From Cupriavidus plantarum (GTDB lineage: Bacteria; Pseudomonadota; Gammaproteobacteria; Burkholderiales; Burkholderiaceae), in the NCBI RefSeq assembly GCF_905397285.1, contig NZ_CAJPUX010000002.1, positions 248,001 to 312,000 on the forward strand: 64,000 nucleotides of DNA, in the 5' to 3' direction. This document shows positions 52,201 through 60,431 of the stretch, in pieces (the stretch's first letter is position 1; each line of letters begins with the position of its first letter). The notes beneath the pieces are model-generated. The model did no database searches. It saw only the letters and a program-made list of their open reading frames with translations, and was not told the DNA's origin. Position numbers and translations under genes: made by a program.

Positions 52201-53405
52201 ACGAGCTAGCGCGCTCGTGGCTGGCGCGCCAGTACGTGCAGCGCTTCCAGCGCCCGGCCTATGCCGAGATCTCGATCGCACTGGATAACAACGACCTCAA
52301 CGCCATCGACCGGATCCTCGAACGTCAGGTCGGCCGCGTGCCGGTGACGAGCCGGATCGAGGCCAACCGCGCGCTGGACCGCATCGGCGCGGCGCAGACG
52401 CAGGCCTTCGATGCGCAGGAACTCGCGCGCACGGACGACGTGCTGCAGGAGACCCTGGAGGATGCGCTGCTGTTCGACGCGCAGGCCATCGAGCCGCGCG
52501 TCACGTTCCAGCATCAGAAGCCGCTCGAGTACTTCGAGTACAGCCTCGGTGCCGGCGCGCGCCTGTGGGGCGGCTACGCGCTGAACCTGCGCGGCACGTT
52601 CCGCGACCAGCGCTCGACGGACCCGACGCAACTCGTCAACGTGCCGTCGATTGACCGCCGTGCCGAGCTGGCGCTGAGCTACCGCGACTCGCAGAAGCGT
52701 TACCTGATTGGCGTGGGCCACCGTGACGGCGTCGACAACATGACGACCGCGCGCTTCCTCGGCGACTGGAACACCGATGGGCGCCTGACGTTCACCACGC
52801 TGGCCGGCTACAACCAGCAGGCCGACGAATCGGCATACCTGCGCGTCGGCGGCGCGAAGGATACGTTCAGCCTTGGGGCGCAATACCGCCTGAGCCTACG
52901 CGAATTCGTCGGCGGCCGCGTGCAATACGATCACTTCTATGGCCAGGACCGCACGGTGCTCGGCCACGGGATGGTGTACGACCTCGAAGCGGGCTACCGC
53001 ATCCGCACCGCGTATCCGGACTACACGGTGCGCGTGGTCGGCACGCATGCAAACTACAGCGCCAACGGCAATACGCTCTCTCCGCGCATGCAAAGCCTGG
53101 TGCCGGCCGATGACGACGAGACCACGTCCTCGATTTTCGTGCCGCGCGGCTTCACGCAGGCGGGTGTCGTGTTCAGCTTCGGTACCGAGCTGCTCGACGA
53201 CTACACCAAGAAATTCCGTCCGTTCGCGGAAGTGGGCCTGCTGCGCGATACGCGCTCGGGCCAGAACTTCCGCGCGCGCCTCGGCATCGCCGGCAGGGTC
53301 TTCGGCAACGATCACCTGTCGGTGTATTGGTCGCATGAAACCGCGGCGCGCAACCTCGGCACGCCGCTGACCGAAGTTGGCGTGCGCTACCGTTGGCTGT
53401 ATTGA
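49194..53405 (+). CDS. pelB: Pel outer-membrane export protein PelB
   Basis: 1403 residues. One N-terminal membrane helix (about 18-38) is followed by a long TPR superhelix (about 45-850; repeats such as AEQYARSGRLDDAEKLLDRM and AYRVFLAAGNLDQAMRVAQT). A strikingly acidic stretch (DDENGDGEEDENEQG, about 887-902) follows, and from about 1095 a beta-barrel that ends in an aromatic residue (VRYRWLY), as outer-membrane proteins do. The barrel is the Pel exit pore and the TPR part binds PelA. It overlaps pelA by 38 bp. Confidence 0.95.
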   Translation: MSSNPSKSVAPVERERLLPPALVLTFTAMVGIGLGLMFPRETLRERLLGQGRTVDGLTVAYLEAWSRVAPNDVSFMGVLAEQYARSGRLDDAEKLLDRMQSVQGIDASGPILRTRIDITLQRAYAAQPDTPERAGYMAHMKSLLDTATGDRMLPRWSLAELQAMATQASQAGFTEPAGKLYRALATRDPAHADFYNKQLAGIALGSGDYRESARALFDAQARASNPEEQRKLFLQALQTLQSGNLLEEALIEADRRGGKLLSDPEVLRYLTRLALAANRPDVAARYVERLLKLSSIGTGQHLADGTVLGPVAAPVPDTHIVGAHVLPMAAAVRRVSDTEPWLARNFVYLDGPRGVARREAMGDGFGIRRVADERPAPAAAARSPVQEQAQAQAQAKADVAQATAEGKPFNADDYELAYRVFLAAGNLDQAMRVAQTAVQKQPGQMVWRERLAQVAEWNRQPTIALQSWLEYAQATNDERAWNNVMRLAPGLSDDRAYLAALRHRATRGDLKTVDEVVAAYERLGEPEAAMAFLDSLSNGPHAREVMERNAELAERAGQDDRAFAIYGQLERRFGARPQYAVKRANMLYVKGRISQAMDAMLPARAKAGPKDTLYWRTFTELAKLTQRDELLRDAYRQMLISVGEPQDAECMKMPPGAARNDCLSEVRDTEEADFSNLIAYYDKTPIDAGRIAEAGWNKHRKISQLELAVYYYTRAHAWIRLERLLSSLTPEERREANQSARFVMRRAEYYRATGQRDKSLADLRHAVSLPDADSETFAGLLWALVDMGTDDEVRAVMTRLRREAEDDPSLWGAYAAGSMRFQDGRTALHYLRKMAVGKSADPLWLGLTADAYEAIGQNDMAWRIRRQAWIDLHHNWAKGGLKGAEASDDENGDGEEDENEQGLPSRAELQRQMVSLGQTFASADVSRTLVIEMLRRDRAIVAARNASVTDPKSPSQLGDIPGLPKLEVRLPAALTERERRRQNAISAESREVALAWAMSSESNELARSWLARQYVQRFQRPAYAEISIALDNNDLNAIDRILERQVGRVPVTSRIEANRALDRIGAAQTQAFDAQELARTDDVLQETLEDALLFDAQAIEPRVTFQHQKPLEYFEYSLGAGARLWGGYALNLRGTFRDQRSTDPTQLVNVPSIDRRAELALSYRDSQKRYLIGVGHRDGVDNMTTARFLGDWNTDGRLTFTTLAGYNQQADESAYLRVGGAKDTFSLGAQYRLSLREFVGGRVQYDHFYGQDRTVLGHGMVYDLEAGYRIRTAYPDYTVRVVGTHANYSANGNTLSPRMQSLVPADDDETTSSIFVPRGFTQAGVVFSFGTELLDDYTKKFRPFAEVGLLRDTRSGQNFRARLGIAGRVFGNDHLSVYWSHETAARNLGTPLTEVGVRYRWLY

Positions 53406-53443
53406 TCACGATGAACGCTTTCAGCAGATACAGGGAGATTGAC

Positions 53444-53989
53444 ATGAACAAGACGACTCGCATGGGACGCCTCGCGGCGTGGTGCACCGCGCTCGGCGCG
53501 GCGCTGTGGCTCGGCGGTTGCGCGGTGACGGACGTGGGCCGCGCGCCCGCGATCGCGCGCGGCGACACGGTGGCGATGCTGCCGATCGTGAACTACACGG
53601 AAACGCCGCAGGCCGGCCTGCGCGCGGAAGCGATCACCGAATCGCTGCTCAAGACCAACGGCATCGGCAGCGTCAAGCGCTACCCGGCCAGCCTGAACCC
53701 GGAAACGCTGTTCGAGCCGGCCGAGCGTGAATCGGTGGGCAAGGCGCTCGAGTGGGCGCGCGGCGAGCGCGCGCGCTACGCCCTGACCGGCGCCGTGCAG
53801 GAATGGCGTTACAAGGTTGGCGTGGACGGCGAGCCGGCTGTCGGCATCTCGCTGCAGCTGATTGACGTGTCCAGCGGCGACGTGGTCTGGTCGGCCACTG
53901 GCAGCGACAGCGGCTGGAGCCGCGAATCGCTGTCCGGCACCGCGCAGAAGCTGCTGCGCCGCCTGTTGGCGCCGCTGACGCAGGGTTGA
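53444..53989 (+). CDS. pelC: Pel outer-membrane lipoprotein PelC
   Basis: 181 residues from ATG 53444, behind GGGAGATTGAC. A lipobox, ALWLGGC with Cys26, marks it for lipidation. The rest (IARGDTVAMLPIVNYTETPQAGLRAEAI..RYALTGAVQEWRYKVGVDGEPAVGISLQLIDV) fits PelC, which forms a dodecameric ring under the PelB pore and funnels the cationic polymer. The in-frame upstream ATG (53411) would disturb the signal peptide. Confidence 0.93.
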   Translation: MNKTTRMGRLAAWCTALGAALWLGGCAVTDVGRAPAIARGDTVAMLPIVNYTETPQAGLRAEAITESLLKTNGIGSVKRYPASLNPETLFEPAERESVGKALEWARGERARYALTGAVQEWRYKVGVDGEPAVGISLQLIDVSSGDVVWSATGSDSGWSRESLSGTAQKLLRRLLAPLTQG

Positions 53990-54017
53990 TTCCGAATTGA
54001 TTGCGAAGGGGACAAAC

Positions 54018-55448
54018 GTGGCCAATTCCACGGCAAAGACCCGGCAGGGGCAGGGCATCGGGCTCGGCGGGCGCTACGCCCGCGTGCTGGCGCCCGCGGT
54101 GAGCGGCCGCGCCGCGGTGGTGGAACTCATCGTCATCATGGTGGTGGCGATGGCGATTACCTACGCGATGCTGCCGCAGAACCCGCTGCTGCTCGGCATG
54201 GGGTTCCCGTGGGCCTGGCTGCTGCCGCTGATTCTCGCACTGCGCTATGGCACGCTCATCGGCGTGGGCGCGGTGCTGATGTTGCTCGGCGGCTGGTTCT
54301 TCTTCGACAGCCTGCAGGCGGGCACCCAGGCATTTCCGCGGCTGTTCTTCCTCGGCGGCCTGCTGATGGTCCTGGTGGCGGGGCAGTTTGGCGACATCTG
54401 GGGCACGCGCCTGGCGCGCGCGCGCGCGGTCAACCGCTACCTGGACGAACGGCTGGCCGCGCTGACCAAGAACCATTACCTGCTGCGCATCTCGCATGCG
54501 CGCCTCGAGAACGATCTGCTGGCACGCCCGACCACGCTGCGCGACACACTGTCGCAGCTGCGCGCGGTGGCGCTGGAAGACATCGCGAAGGCGCAGGGCG
54601 CGCGCGGCGCGCTGATGGGTGCGCAGCCGATGCTGCAGGTGGTGGCGCAGGCGTGCCAGGTCGAAGCGGCCGCGCTGTACGCGGTCGATGGCGAGACGGT
54701 CGCACCTCGCGCCTCGGCGAGCATCGGCCCGGCGTTCGATCTGGACGTCAACGATCCGCTCGTACAGCACTGCATCGACACCCGCGCGCTCGCGCACCTG
54801 CGGTCCACGGGCCTGCAGCAGGATGCGCAGACGCGGTACGTCGCGGTCGCACCGGTGCTCGCGGGGTCGGACCATCTGATCGGCGTGCTCGTGGTGGAGC
54901 GCATGCCGTTCCTGTCGCTCACGTACGAGAATCTGCAGCTGCTGATGGTGCTCATGGGGTACTACGCCGACGGCGTGGAGCATGCACCGGCGACGCACAG
55001 CATCCAGACGCTGCTGCCGGCATGCCCGTATCCGTTCGCGCTCGACTATGCCCGCCTTTCGCGCCTGCGTCGCGAGACGGGCATCGAGAGTTCGGTGGTC
55101 GCGCTGGTATTCGACCTCGACGAAGCGCGCGATGCGCTGTTCGAGCAGGTCGTGCGCAGCCGCCGCGCGCTCGACGTCGCATGGCCCGTGCGCAGCCCGA
55201 GCCATCGCGCGATGCTGACGCTGATGCCTCTGTCTGACAGCGCCGCGGTGTCGGCCTACCTTGTCCGGATCGAGGATATGCTGCGCGCGCAGTTCGGCGT
55301 GGATTTCGCGGGCTCGCACATCGCCGTGCACAGTCTCTCCGTTCCGGCGACCGGCGCCGAGGATGCGCTCGTCCGGCTGCTCCAGCGTTGCCAGCTTGAC
55401 GATGGCGCGCTGACGGCCGCCATCGAAACAGGCCAGGTCAATGTTTAA
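54018..55448 (+). CDS. pelD: c-di-GMP receptor PelD
   Basis: 476 residues from GTG 54018, behind AAGGGGACAAAC (TTG 53997 also in frame). About four membrane helices (40-140) precede a GAF-like domain and a degenerate GGDEF domain that lacks the catalytic motif. RALD (383-386) is well placed for the RxxD site by which Pseudomonas PelD binds c-di-GMP. Binding would switch on polymer synthesis by PelF with PelE and PelG. pelE overlaps its last 8 bp. Confidence 0.93.
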   Translation: MANSTAKTRQGQGIGLGGRYARVLAPAVSGRAAVVELIVIMVVAMAITYAMLPQNPLLLGMGFPWAWLLPLILALRYGTLIGVGAVLMLLGGWFFFDSLQAGTQAFPRLFFLGGLLMVLVAGQFGDIWGTRLARARAVNRYLDERLAALTKNHYLLRISHARLENDLLARPTTLRDTLSQLRAVALEDIAKAQGARGALMGAQPMLQVVAQACQVEAAALYAVDGETVAPRASASIGPAFDLDVNDPLVQHCIDTRALAHLRSTGLQQDAQTRYVAVAPVLAGSDHLIGVLVVERMPFLSLTYENLQLLMVLMGYYADGVEHAPATHSIQTLLPACPYPFALDYARLSRLRRETGIESSVVALVFDLDEARDALFEQVVRSRRALDVAWPVRSPSHRAMLTLMPLSDSAAVSAYLVRIEDMLRAQFGVDFAGSHIAVHSLSVPATGAEDALVRLLQRCQLDDGALTAAIETGQVNV

Positions 55449-56442
55449 GTTCGCCATCGGCGGCACCGCCGCCCAGATCGCCGCGCTCGCGCTGCTGTTC
55501 CGGAGCGTGCTGGGCGGCACGGAGGCCGATCTCGGCCTGCTGCTGTCGTTCTTCGGCCTGCAAGCCATCGCGGCGCTGCTGCTGGGCTTCGCGCTGTACC
55601 TGCTGCTGCCGCGGCGCTTTCGCGTGCCGTTCGGCTGGACTTACACGTACCTCACGCTGTTCTGCTTCTTCGTGCCGCTCGGTGGCGTGCTGGTCTGCCT
55701 GGGCAGCCTGCTGTTCGCCAAGCTGTTCCCCGGCAAGTACGACGCCACCGGCATCGCGTCGGTGACGCTGCCCGAGTTCGTCACGCATCTGATCCAGCGC
55801 GTCACGCACGGCGGCGGCGCGCGGCTGCGCGCGCAGCTTGGCAACACGCGCGCGCCGCTGCCAGAGCGCATGACCGCGCTGGTGGCCATGCAGTCCATGC
55901 CCGCGCGGACGTCGAGCCCCGTGCTCCGTGAATTGCTGGCCGATAGCACCGACGATATCCGCCTGCTCGCCTACGGCATGCTGGACGGCGCCGAAAAGCA
56001 ACTCACGCAGCAGATCCTCGCCGAGCTGCCGCGCCTGGAACAGGCCGAAAGCGCGCAGGCGCGCGGCGAAATCAACAAGCGCCTGGCCGACCTGTACTGG
56101 GAACTGATCTATCAGAACCTCGTGCAGGGCGACGTGTACCGCTACACCGCGAGCCAGGTCGAGCGCTATGCCAGCGCGGCGCTGGAGACCCAGCCCGACA
56201 ATGCCTCGCTGTGGTTCATGCGCGGCCGTCTGGCGCTCACGCGCAACGCGCCGGCCGAGTCCCGAGAGTATCTGCAGCGCGCCGAGTCGCTCGGCTTCCC
56301 GCGCGATCGTGTGCTGCCGCTGCTGGCGGAAGCCGCCTATCTCGAACGCGATTACGCCGCCGTCCGCAAGCTGATGACGGCATTCGACAGTCCTTCGCCG
56401 CTCCCGCTGGTGCGGCCCCTGCTGCGGTACTGGCAATCATGA
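55441..56442 (+). CDS. pelE: Pel inner-membrane TPR protein PelE
   Basis: 333 residues. Hydrophobic stretches at about 7-48 and 60-92 make two to four membrane helices; the C-terminal half is TPR-like (ELLADSTDDIRLLAYGMLDGAEKQL, ETQPDNASLWFMRGRLALTRNAPAESREYLQRAESLG). PelE links the synthase PelF to the PelD-PelG complex. The ATG overlaps pelD by 8 bp, and its stop overlaps the pelF ATG by 4 bp (ATGA), so these subunits are translationally coupled. Confidence 0.92.
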   Translation: MFKFAIGGTAAQIAALALLFRSVLGGTEADLGLLLSFFGLQAIAALLLGFALYLLLPRRFRVPFGWTYTYLTLFCFFVPLGGVLVCLGSLLFAKLFPGKYDATGIASVTLPEFVTHLIQRVTHGGGARLRAQLGNTRAPLPERMTALVAMQSMPARTSSPVLRELLADSTDDIRLLAYGMLDGAEKQLTQQILAELPRLEQAESAQARGEINKRLADLYWELIYQNLVQGDVYRYTASQVERYASAALETQPDNASLWFMRGRLALTRNAPAESREYLQRAESLGFPRDRVLPLLAEAAYLERDYAAVRKLMTAFDSPSPLPLVRPLLRYWQS

Positions 56443-58028
56443 GCGAGATTCTGGTCAAGGGCGATTCCGCCGACGTGATGCTGCTGCTCGAGGGGACGTT
56501 CCCCTACGTGAGCGGCGGCGTTTCCAGCTGGGTCAATCAGATGATCCGGGCGTTTCCGGACATCCGCTTCGGCATCGTCTTCATCGGCAGCCGCCGCGAG
56601 GACTATGGCGACATGGCATATACGTTGCCGGACAACGTGGTCCATCTGGAAACGCATTTCCTGTACGACTTTCCGCCGCCGCCGCTCGTGCATGGCAGTC
56701 CCGGCGACGCGAAGGCCTTCGCGCGTTCGGACGAACTGCACGAGATGCTGCGCGAGCCCGGCAACGAGGCGCGCGCGGGCGAGCTGATCCGCGAGCTGAT
56801 GCCTGCGCTACGCGAGGGCGGGGCGCTGTCCGAGGACGCGTTCCTCTACAGCAAGCGCGCGTGGCAGACGATCACCGAGCAATATCGCCGCTTCTGCACG
56901 GACCCGTCGTTCACCGATTATTTCTGGACCATCCGCATCATGCACAAGCCGCTATGGCAGCTCGTGCGCATCGCGGACAACCTGATCCCGGCCAAGGTCT
57001 ACCACACGGTGTCCACCGGCTACGCGGGCTTCCTCGGCGCGATGCTGCGATATCGCAATGCGCGGCCGCTGCTGGTGTCGGAACACGGCATCTACACGAA
57101 GGAACGCAAGATCGACCTGTTCCAGAGCCAGTGGATCCGCGACAACCGTAACGTGTTCGAGCGCGACATCTCCCAGATCAGCTACTTCCGTGAGCTCTGG
57201 GTGCGTTTCTTCGAGACCCTGGGACGCGTGTGCTACGACGCCGGCGACGAGATCGTCGCGCTTTACGAAGGCAACCGCCGCCGCCAGGTACAGGACGGCG
57301 CCCGTGCCGAACGGACGCGCAACATTCCCAACGGCATCAACCTCCCGCGGCTGGCCGCGTTGCGCGACAAGCGCGCGCCTGGCGTGCCACCGGTGCTGTG
57401 CCTGATCGGCCGGGTCGTGCCGATCAAGGATATCAAGACCTTCATCCGCGCGATGCTGACCGTGGTGCGCGAGTACCCCGATGCGGAAGGCTGGATCGCG
57501 GGTCCGGAGGATGAAGACCCGGAATACGCGCGCGAGTGCCGCAGCCTGGCCGAATCGCTGGGCCTCGGCGACAAGGTGAAGTTTCTCGGCTTCCAGCGCA
57601 TCGACGAACTCCTGCCCAAGGTCGGCGTCATGGTGCTGAGCTCGATTTCCGAAGCGCTGCCGCTCGTCGTGCTCGAAGGCTTTGCCGCGGGCGTGCCCTG
57701 CGTGACCACCGACGTGGGCTCGTGCCGCGAACTGATCTTCGGTTTGCCCGGCGAGGATGCGGATCTGGGCGCTGCGGGCGGCGTGGTGCGCATCGCCGAT
57801 CCGGCCGCGCTGGCGGAGGCCGCCCTTGCGCTGCTGTCCAACCCGGCGCGCTGGCAGGAGGCGCAGCGCGCAGGGATTGCACGCGTCGAACGTTATTACA
57901 CGCAGGACCGGATGGTAGGCAGCTATCGCGAACTCTATAGCGCGCTGATGGACAAGCCTGACCACGGCAAAGACAGCACGGGCGGTAGCGGCAACCCAGC
58001 ACGCTGCCCGGTGCACGGAGGACACTGA
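56439..58028 (+). CDS. pelF: Pel glycosyltransferase PelF
   Basis: 529 residues from ATG 56439, a cytoplasmic GT4-family GT-B enzyme. The N-terminal LLLEGTFPYVSGGVSSWVNQMI is specific to PelF; the C-terminal nucleotide-binding half has IGRVVPIKDIKTFIRAM and the E-x7-E motif EALPLVVLE (Glu405, Glu413). It polymerises the GalNAc/GlcNAc Pel chain from UDP-sugars. No membrane helix is present; it is held by PelD-PelE-PelG. The last residues (NPARCPVHGGH) carry a Cys-His tail of unknown meaning. Confidence 0.95.
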   Translation: MSEILVKGDSADVMLLLEGTFPYVSGGVSSWVNQMIRAFPDIRFGIVFIGSRREDYGDMAYTLPDNVVHLETHFLYDFPPPPLVHGSPGDAKAFARSDELHEMLREPGNEARAGELIRELMPALREGGALSEDAFLYSKRAWQTITEQYRRFCTDPSFTDYFWTIRIMHKPLWQLVRIADNLIPAKVYHTVSTGYAGFLGAMLRYRNARPLLVSEHGIYTKERKIDLFQSQWIRDNRNVFERDISQISYFRELWVRFFETLGRVCYDAGDEIVALYEGNRRRQVQDGARAERTRNIPNGINLPRLAALRDKRAPGVPPVLCLIGRVVPIKDIKTFIRAMLTVVREYPDAEGWIAGPEDEDPEYARECRSLAESLGLGDKVKFLGFQRIDELLPKVGVMVLSSISEALPLVVLEGFAAGVPCVTTDVGSCRELIFGLPGEDADLGAAGGVVRIADPAALAEAALALLSNPARWQEAQRAGIARVERYYTQDRMVGSYRELYSALMDKPDHGKDSTGGSGNPARCPVHGGH

Positions 58029-58029
58029 C

Positions 58030-59400
58030 ATGGCCGGCATCGGTTTCGAGTTGCGCAAGATGCTGCGTCGGGACAGCCTGACGGGCATGCTGAGCGCCTA
58101 TGCCTACGCGGGCGTCATCAGTTCCGGCCCGTGGGTGCTGTCGATCGTCGGTATCCTGCTGATCGGTCTGCTGTCCATCGGTTTCGTGGTGCCGGGGCTC
58201 CTCATCACGCAGTTCCAGGTGTCCGTGACCTACCTGATAGCGGTGAGCCTGATCCTCACGGGCCCCATGCAGCTGTCCTTCACGCGCTTTACGTCGGACC
58301 GCCTGTTCGAGCGGAAGGACCACCTCATCCTGCCGAACTTCCACGCGGTGGCGCTGCTGGTGACGGGGCTGTCGGGCGCGATCGGCGTCGCCTGCGCGGT
58401 GTTCCTGTTCCCCGAGCAATCGGTGCTGTACCGCCTGCTGATGGTTGCGGGCTTCGTGATCATGAGCAACATCTGGATCGCGGTGATCTTCCTTTCCGGC
58501 ATGAAGCAGTACAAGGCCATCGTGTGGACGTTCCTCGTCGGCTACGCGATCACGGTGCTCGCCGCGCTCGCGCTGCGCGGGCGCGGGCTCGAAGGACTGC
58601 TGGGCGGCTTCGTCATCGGCCAGTTGTGCCTGCTCGTCGGCATGATCACGCTGATCTACCGCAACTACACGAGCCAGCGGTTCATGTCGTTCGAGGTGTT
58701 CCATCGCAAGAACCTTTACCCGAGCCTCGTCATCATCGGCCTGCTGTACAACCTCGGCATCTGGCTCGACAAGTTCATGTTCTGGTATGCGCCGTCCACG
58801 GGCCAACAGGTGATCGGGCCGCTGCACGCGTCCATCATCTACGACATCCCCGTGTTCCTGGCCTACCTCGCCATCATCCCGGGCATGGCCGTGTTCCTTG
58901 TGCGCATCGAGACCGATTTCGTCGAGTACTACGATGCGTTCTACAACGCGGTGCGTGGTGGCAGCTCGCTCGAGCATATCGAGGACATGCGCAACACGAT
59001 GGTCCAGACCATCCGCCTCGGCTTGTACGAGATCGTGAAGGTGCAGGCCATCGCGGCGCTGGTGCTGGTGGTGATCGGGCGCTGGGTCCTCGCGGTGCTT
59101 GGCATCTCCGAGCTCTATCTGCCCCTGCTGTATGTGGACGTGATCGGCGCGAGCCTGCAGGTGGTGCTGCTGGGCGTGCTGAATATTTACTTCTACCTGG
59201 ACCGCCGCCGCGAAGTGTTGCTGCTGACCGGCACGTTCGTCGTGCTGAACTTCGTGCTGACGCGACTCACGCTGGAACTCGGCCCGGCCTGGTACGGTTA
59301 CGGCTTCGCGGTGTCGCTGCTGCTCGTCGTGGCCCTCGCGCTGTATCTGCTCGACCGCAAGCTCGATCGGCTCGAGTACGAAACCTACATGCTGCAGTAA
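58030..59400 (+). CDS. pelG: Pel inner-membrane transporter PelG
   Basis: 456 residues with about 12 membrane helices, related to Wzx/MOP flippases. MAGIGFELRKMLRRDSLTGMLSAYAYAGVISSGPWVLSIV and SFTRFTSDRLFERKD are typical of PelG. It probably carries the nascent polymer across the inner membrane with PelF, PelD and PelE. It starts one base after the pelF stop and is the last gene before a strong intrinsic terminator. Confidence 0.95.
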   Translation: MAGIGFELRKMLRRDSLTGMLSAYAYAGVISSGPWVLSIVGILLIGLLSIGFVVPGLLITQFQVSVTYLIAVSLILTGPMQLSFTRFTSDRLFERKDHLILPNFHAVALLVTGLSGAIGVACAVFLFPEQSVLYRLLMVAGFVIMSNIWIAVIFLSGMKQYKAIVWTFLVGYAITVLAALALRGRGLEGLLGGFVIGQLCLLVGMITLIYRNYTSQRFMSFEVFHRKNLYPSLVIIGLLYNLGIWLDKFMFWYAPSTGQQVIGPLHASIIYDIPVFLAYLAIIPGMAVFLVRIETDFVEYYDAFYNAVRGGSSLEHIEDMRNTMVQTIRLGLYEIVKVQAIAALVLVVIGRWVLAVLGISELYLPLLYVDVIGASLQVVLLGVLNIYFYLDRRREVLLLTGTFVVLNFVLTRLTLELGPAWYGYGFAVSLLLVVALALYLLDRKLDRLEYETYMLQ

Positions 59401-59442
59401 CACTGGTGTGCCGGCAACGCGTCCGGCCGCCTGCCATGCCCG

Positions 59443-59472
59443 ACGCCCGCGCTTGCCGCGGGCGTTTGTTTT
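59443..59472 (+). terminator. intrinsic terminator of the pel operon
   Basis: ACGCCCGCG and CGCGGGCGT form a 9-bp stem around CTTGC, followed by TTGTTTT, 42 bp after the pelG stop. Confidence 0.9.
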
Positions 59473-59732
59473 CGGCACGGCATTTGCTGCGGGGTCCAAT
59501 CCCCACGCCACACCTTTCGAATGCCTTTCGAATGCCTCTGTCAGCGGCCCGCACGGCGCAGTTGCGCAACAGATCGCGTCCCAACGCCCGCTTGGTCGCG
59601 ACGCAGGCTCGACTTGCGGTGCCGCGATTAGGTAACATGACGCGGCATCGGGGGTTTTGGCCCCATGTCTACCATGCTCCACAACTTGGCCGTGCCCGCC
59701 AGAGAAAGGCAGTGGTCACGCAAAGGGATGTA
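59473..59732. other. spacer between the pel terminator and the two-component genes
   Basis: Two copies of CCTTTCGAATG stand at 59513-59534. A promoter for the response regulator must lie here, but none could be picked with confidence. No gene is supported. Confidence 0.45.
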
Positions 59733-60431
59733 ATGAGAATCGCGTCAGTCGAAGACGACGAGAGTCAGGCCGAGCAGATTCGGACGCTTCTCGATGAAGC
59801 CGGCTTCAATTGCACGAGCTTTGCGACGGGCTCGGCGTTCCTGCGGGCGTTGCGCGACCAGGTATTCGACCTGCTGGTCATCGACTGGCAACTGCCCGAC
59901 ATGAGCGGCTACGAGGTGGTGAGCTGGGTGCGCCAGCAATCGGGCCGCCTGCCTCCGGTGTTGTTCGTCACGAGCCGCGTGGACGAGGCCGATATCGTGG
60001 CGGGTCTCGCCGTCGGCGCCGACGACTACATGGGCAAGCCGATCCGTCCTGGCGAACTGGTTGCCCGCGTGCGCGCGCTGCTGCGCCGCGCCTATCCGGA
60101 GGCGCAGCAGGAGCAGTTGGTTCGGCAGGGCGTGTATGTGCTCGACGCGCGCGCACGGACCGTCACGTTGTCCGGCGATGCCATCGAGCTGTCGCCGCGC
60201 GAGTTCGATCTGGCGCTCTTCCTGTTCCGCAATATCGGCCGGCTGCTGTCGCGCGACGTCGTCGAGCAGGCGGTCTGGGGGCGCACCATGGATGCCGGGT
60301 CGCGCACGCTCGATACGCACATCTCGCGTCTCCGCATCAAGCTGGCGCTGCGTCCCGACAACGGCGTGCGCCTGACTTCTGTTTACTCGCACGGCTACCG
60401 GTTCGAGGAGGCGGGGGCCGCCGATGCATGA
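59733..60431 (+). CDS. OmpR-family response regulator
   Basis: 232 residues. Receiver with acidic pair VEDDE, phosphoacceptor Asp51 in LLVIDWQLPDMSG, and the GADDYMGKP lysine; a winged-helix DNA-binding domain follows (LSPREFDLALFLFRNIGRLLSRDVVEQAVWG..RTLDTHISRLRIKLAL..RLTSVYSHGYRF). ATG 59733 has AAAGGGATG upstream. The stop overlaps the sensor kinase gene at 60424 by 8 bp, so they form one two-component pair. Targets are unknown; the pel genes next to it are candidates. Confidence 0.93.
   Translation: MRIASVEDDESQAEQIRTLLDEAGFNCTSFATGSAFLRALRDQVFDLLVIDWQLPDMSGYEVVSWVRQQSGRLPPVLFVTSRVDEADIVAGLAVGADDYMGKPIRPGELVARVRALLRRAYPEAQQEQLVRQGVYVLDARARTVTLSGDAIELSPREFDLALFLFRNIGRLLSRDVVEQAVWGRTMDAGSRTLDTHISRLRIKLALRPDNGVRLTSVYSHGYRFEEAGAADA

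Noticed and set aside
57628..59682. A 684-codon open frame on the minus strand
   Set aside because: Antisense to pelG and the end of pelF; composition of a shadow frame.
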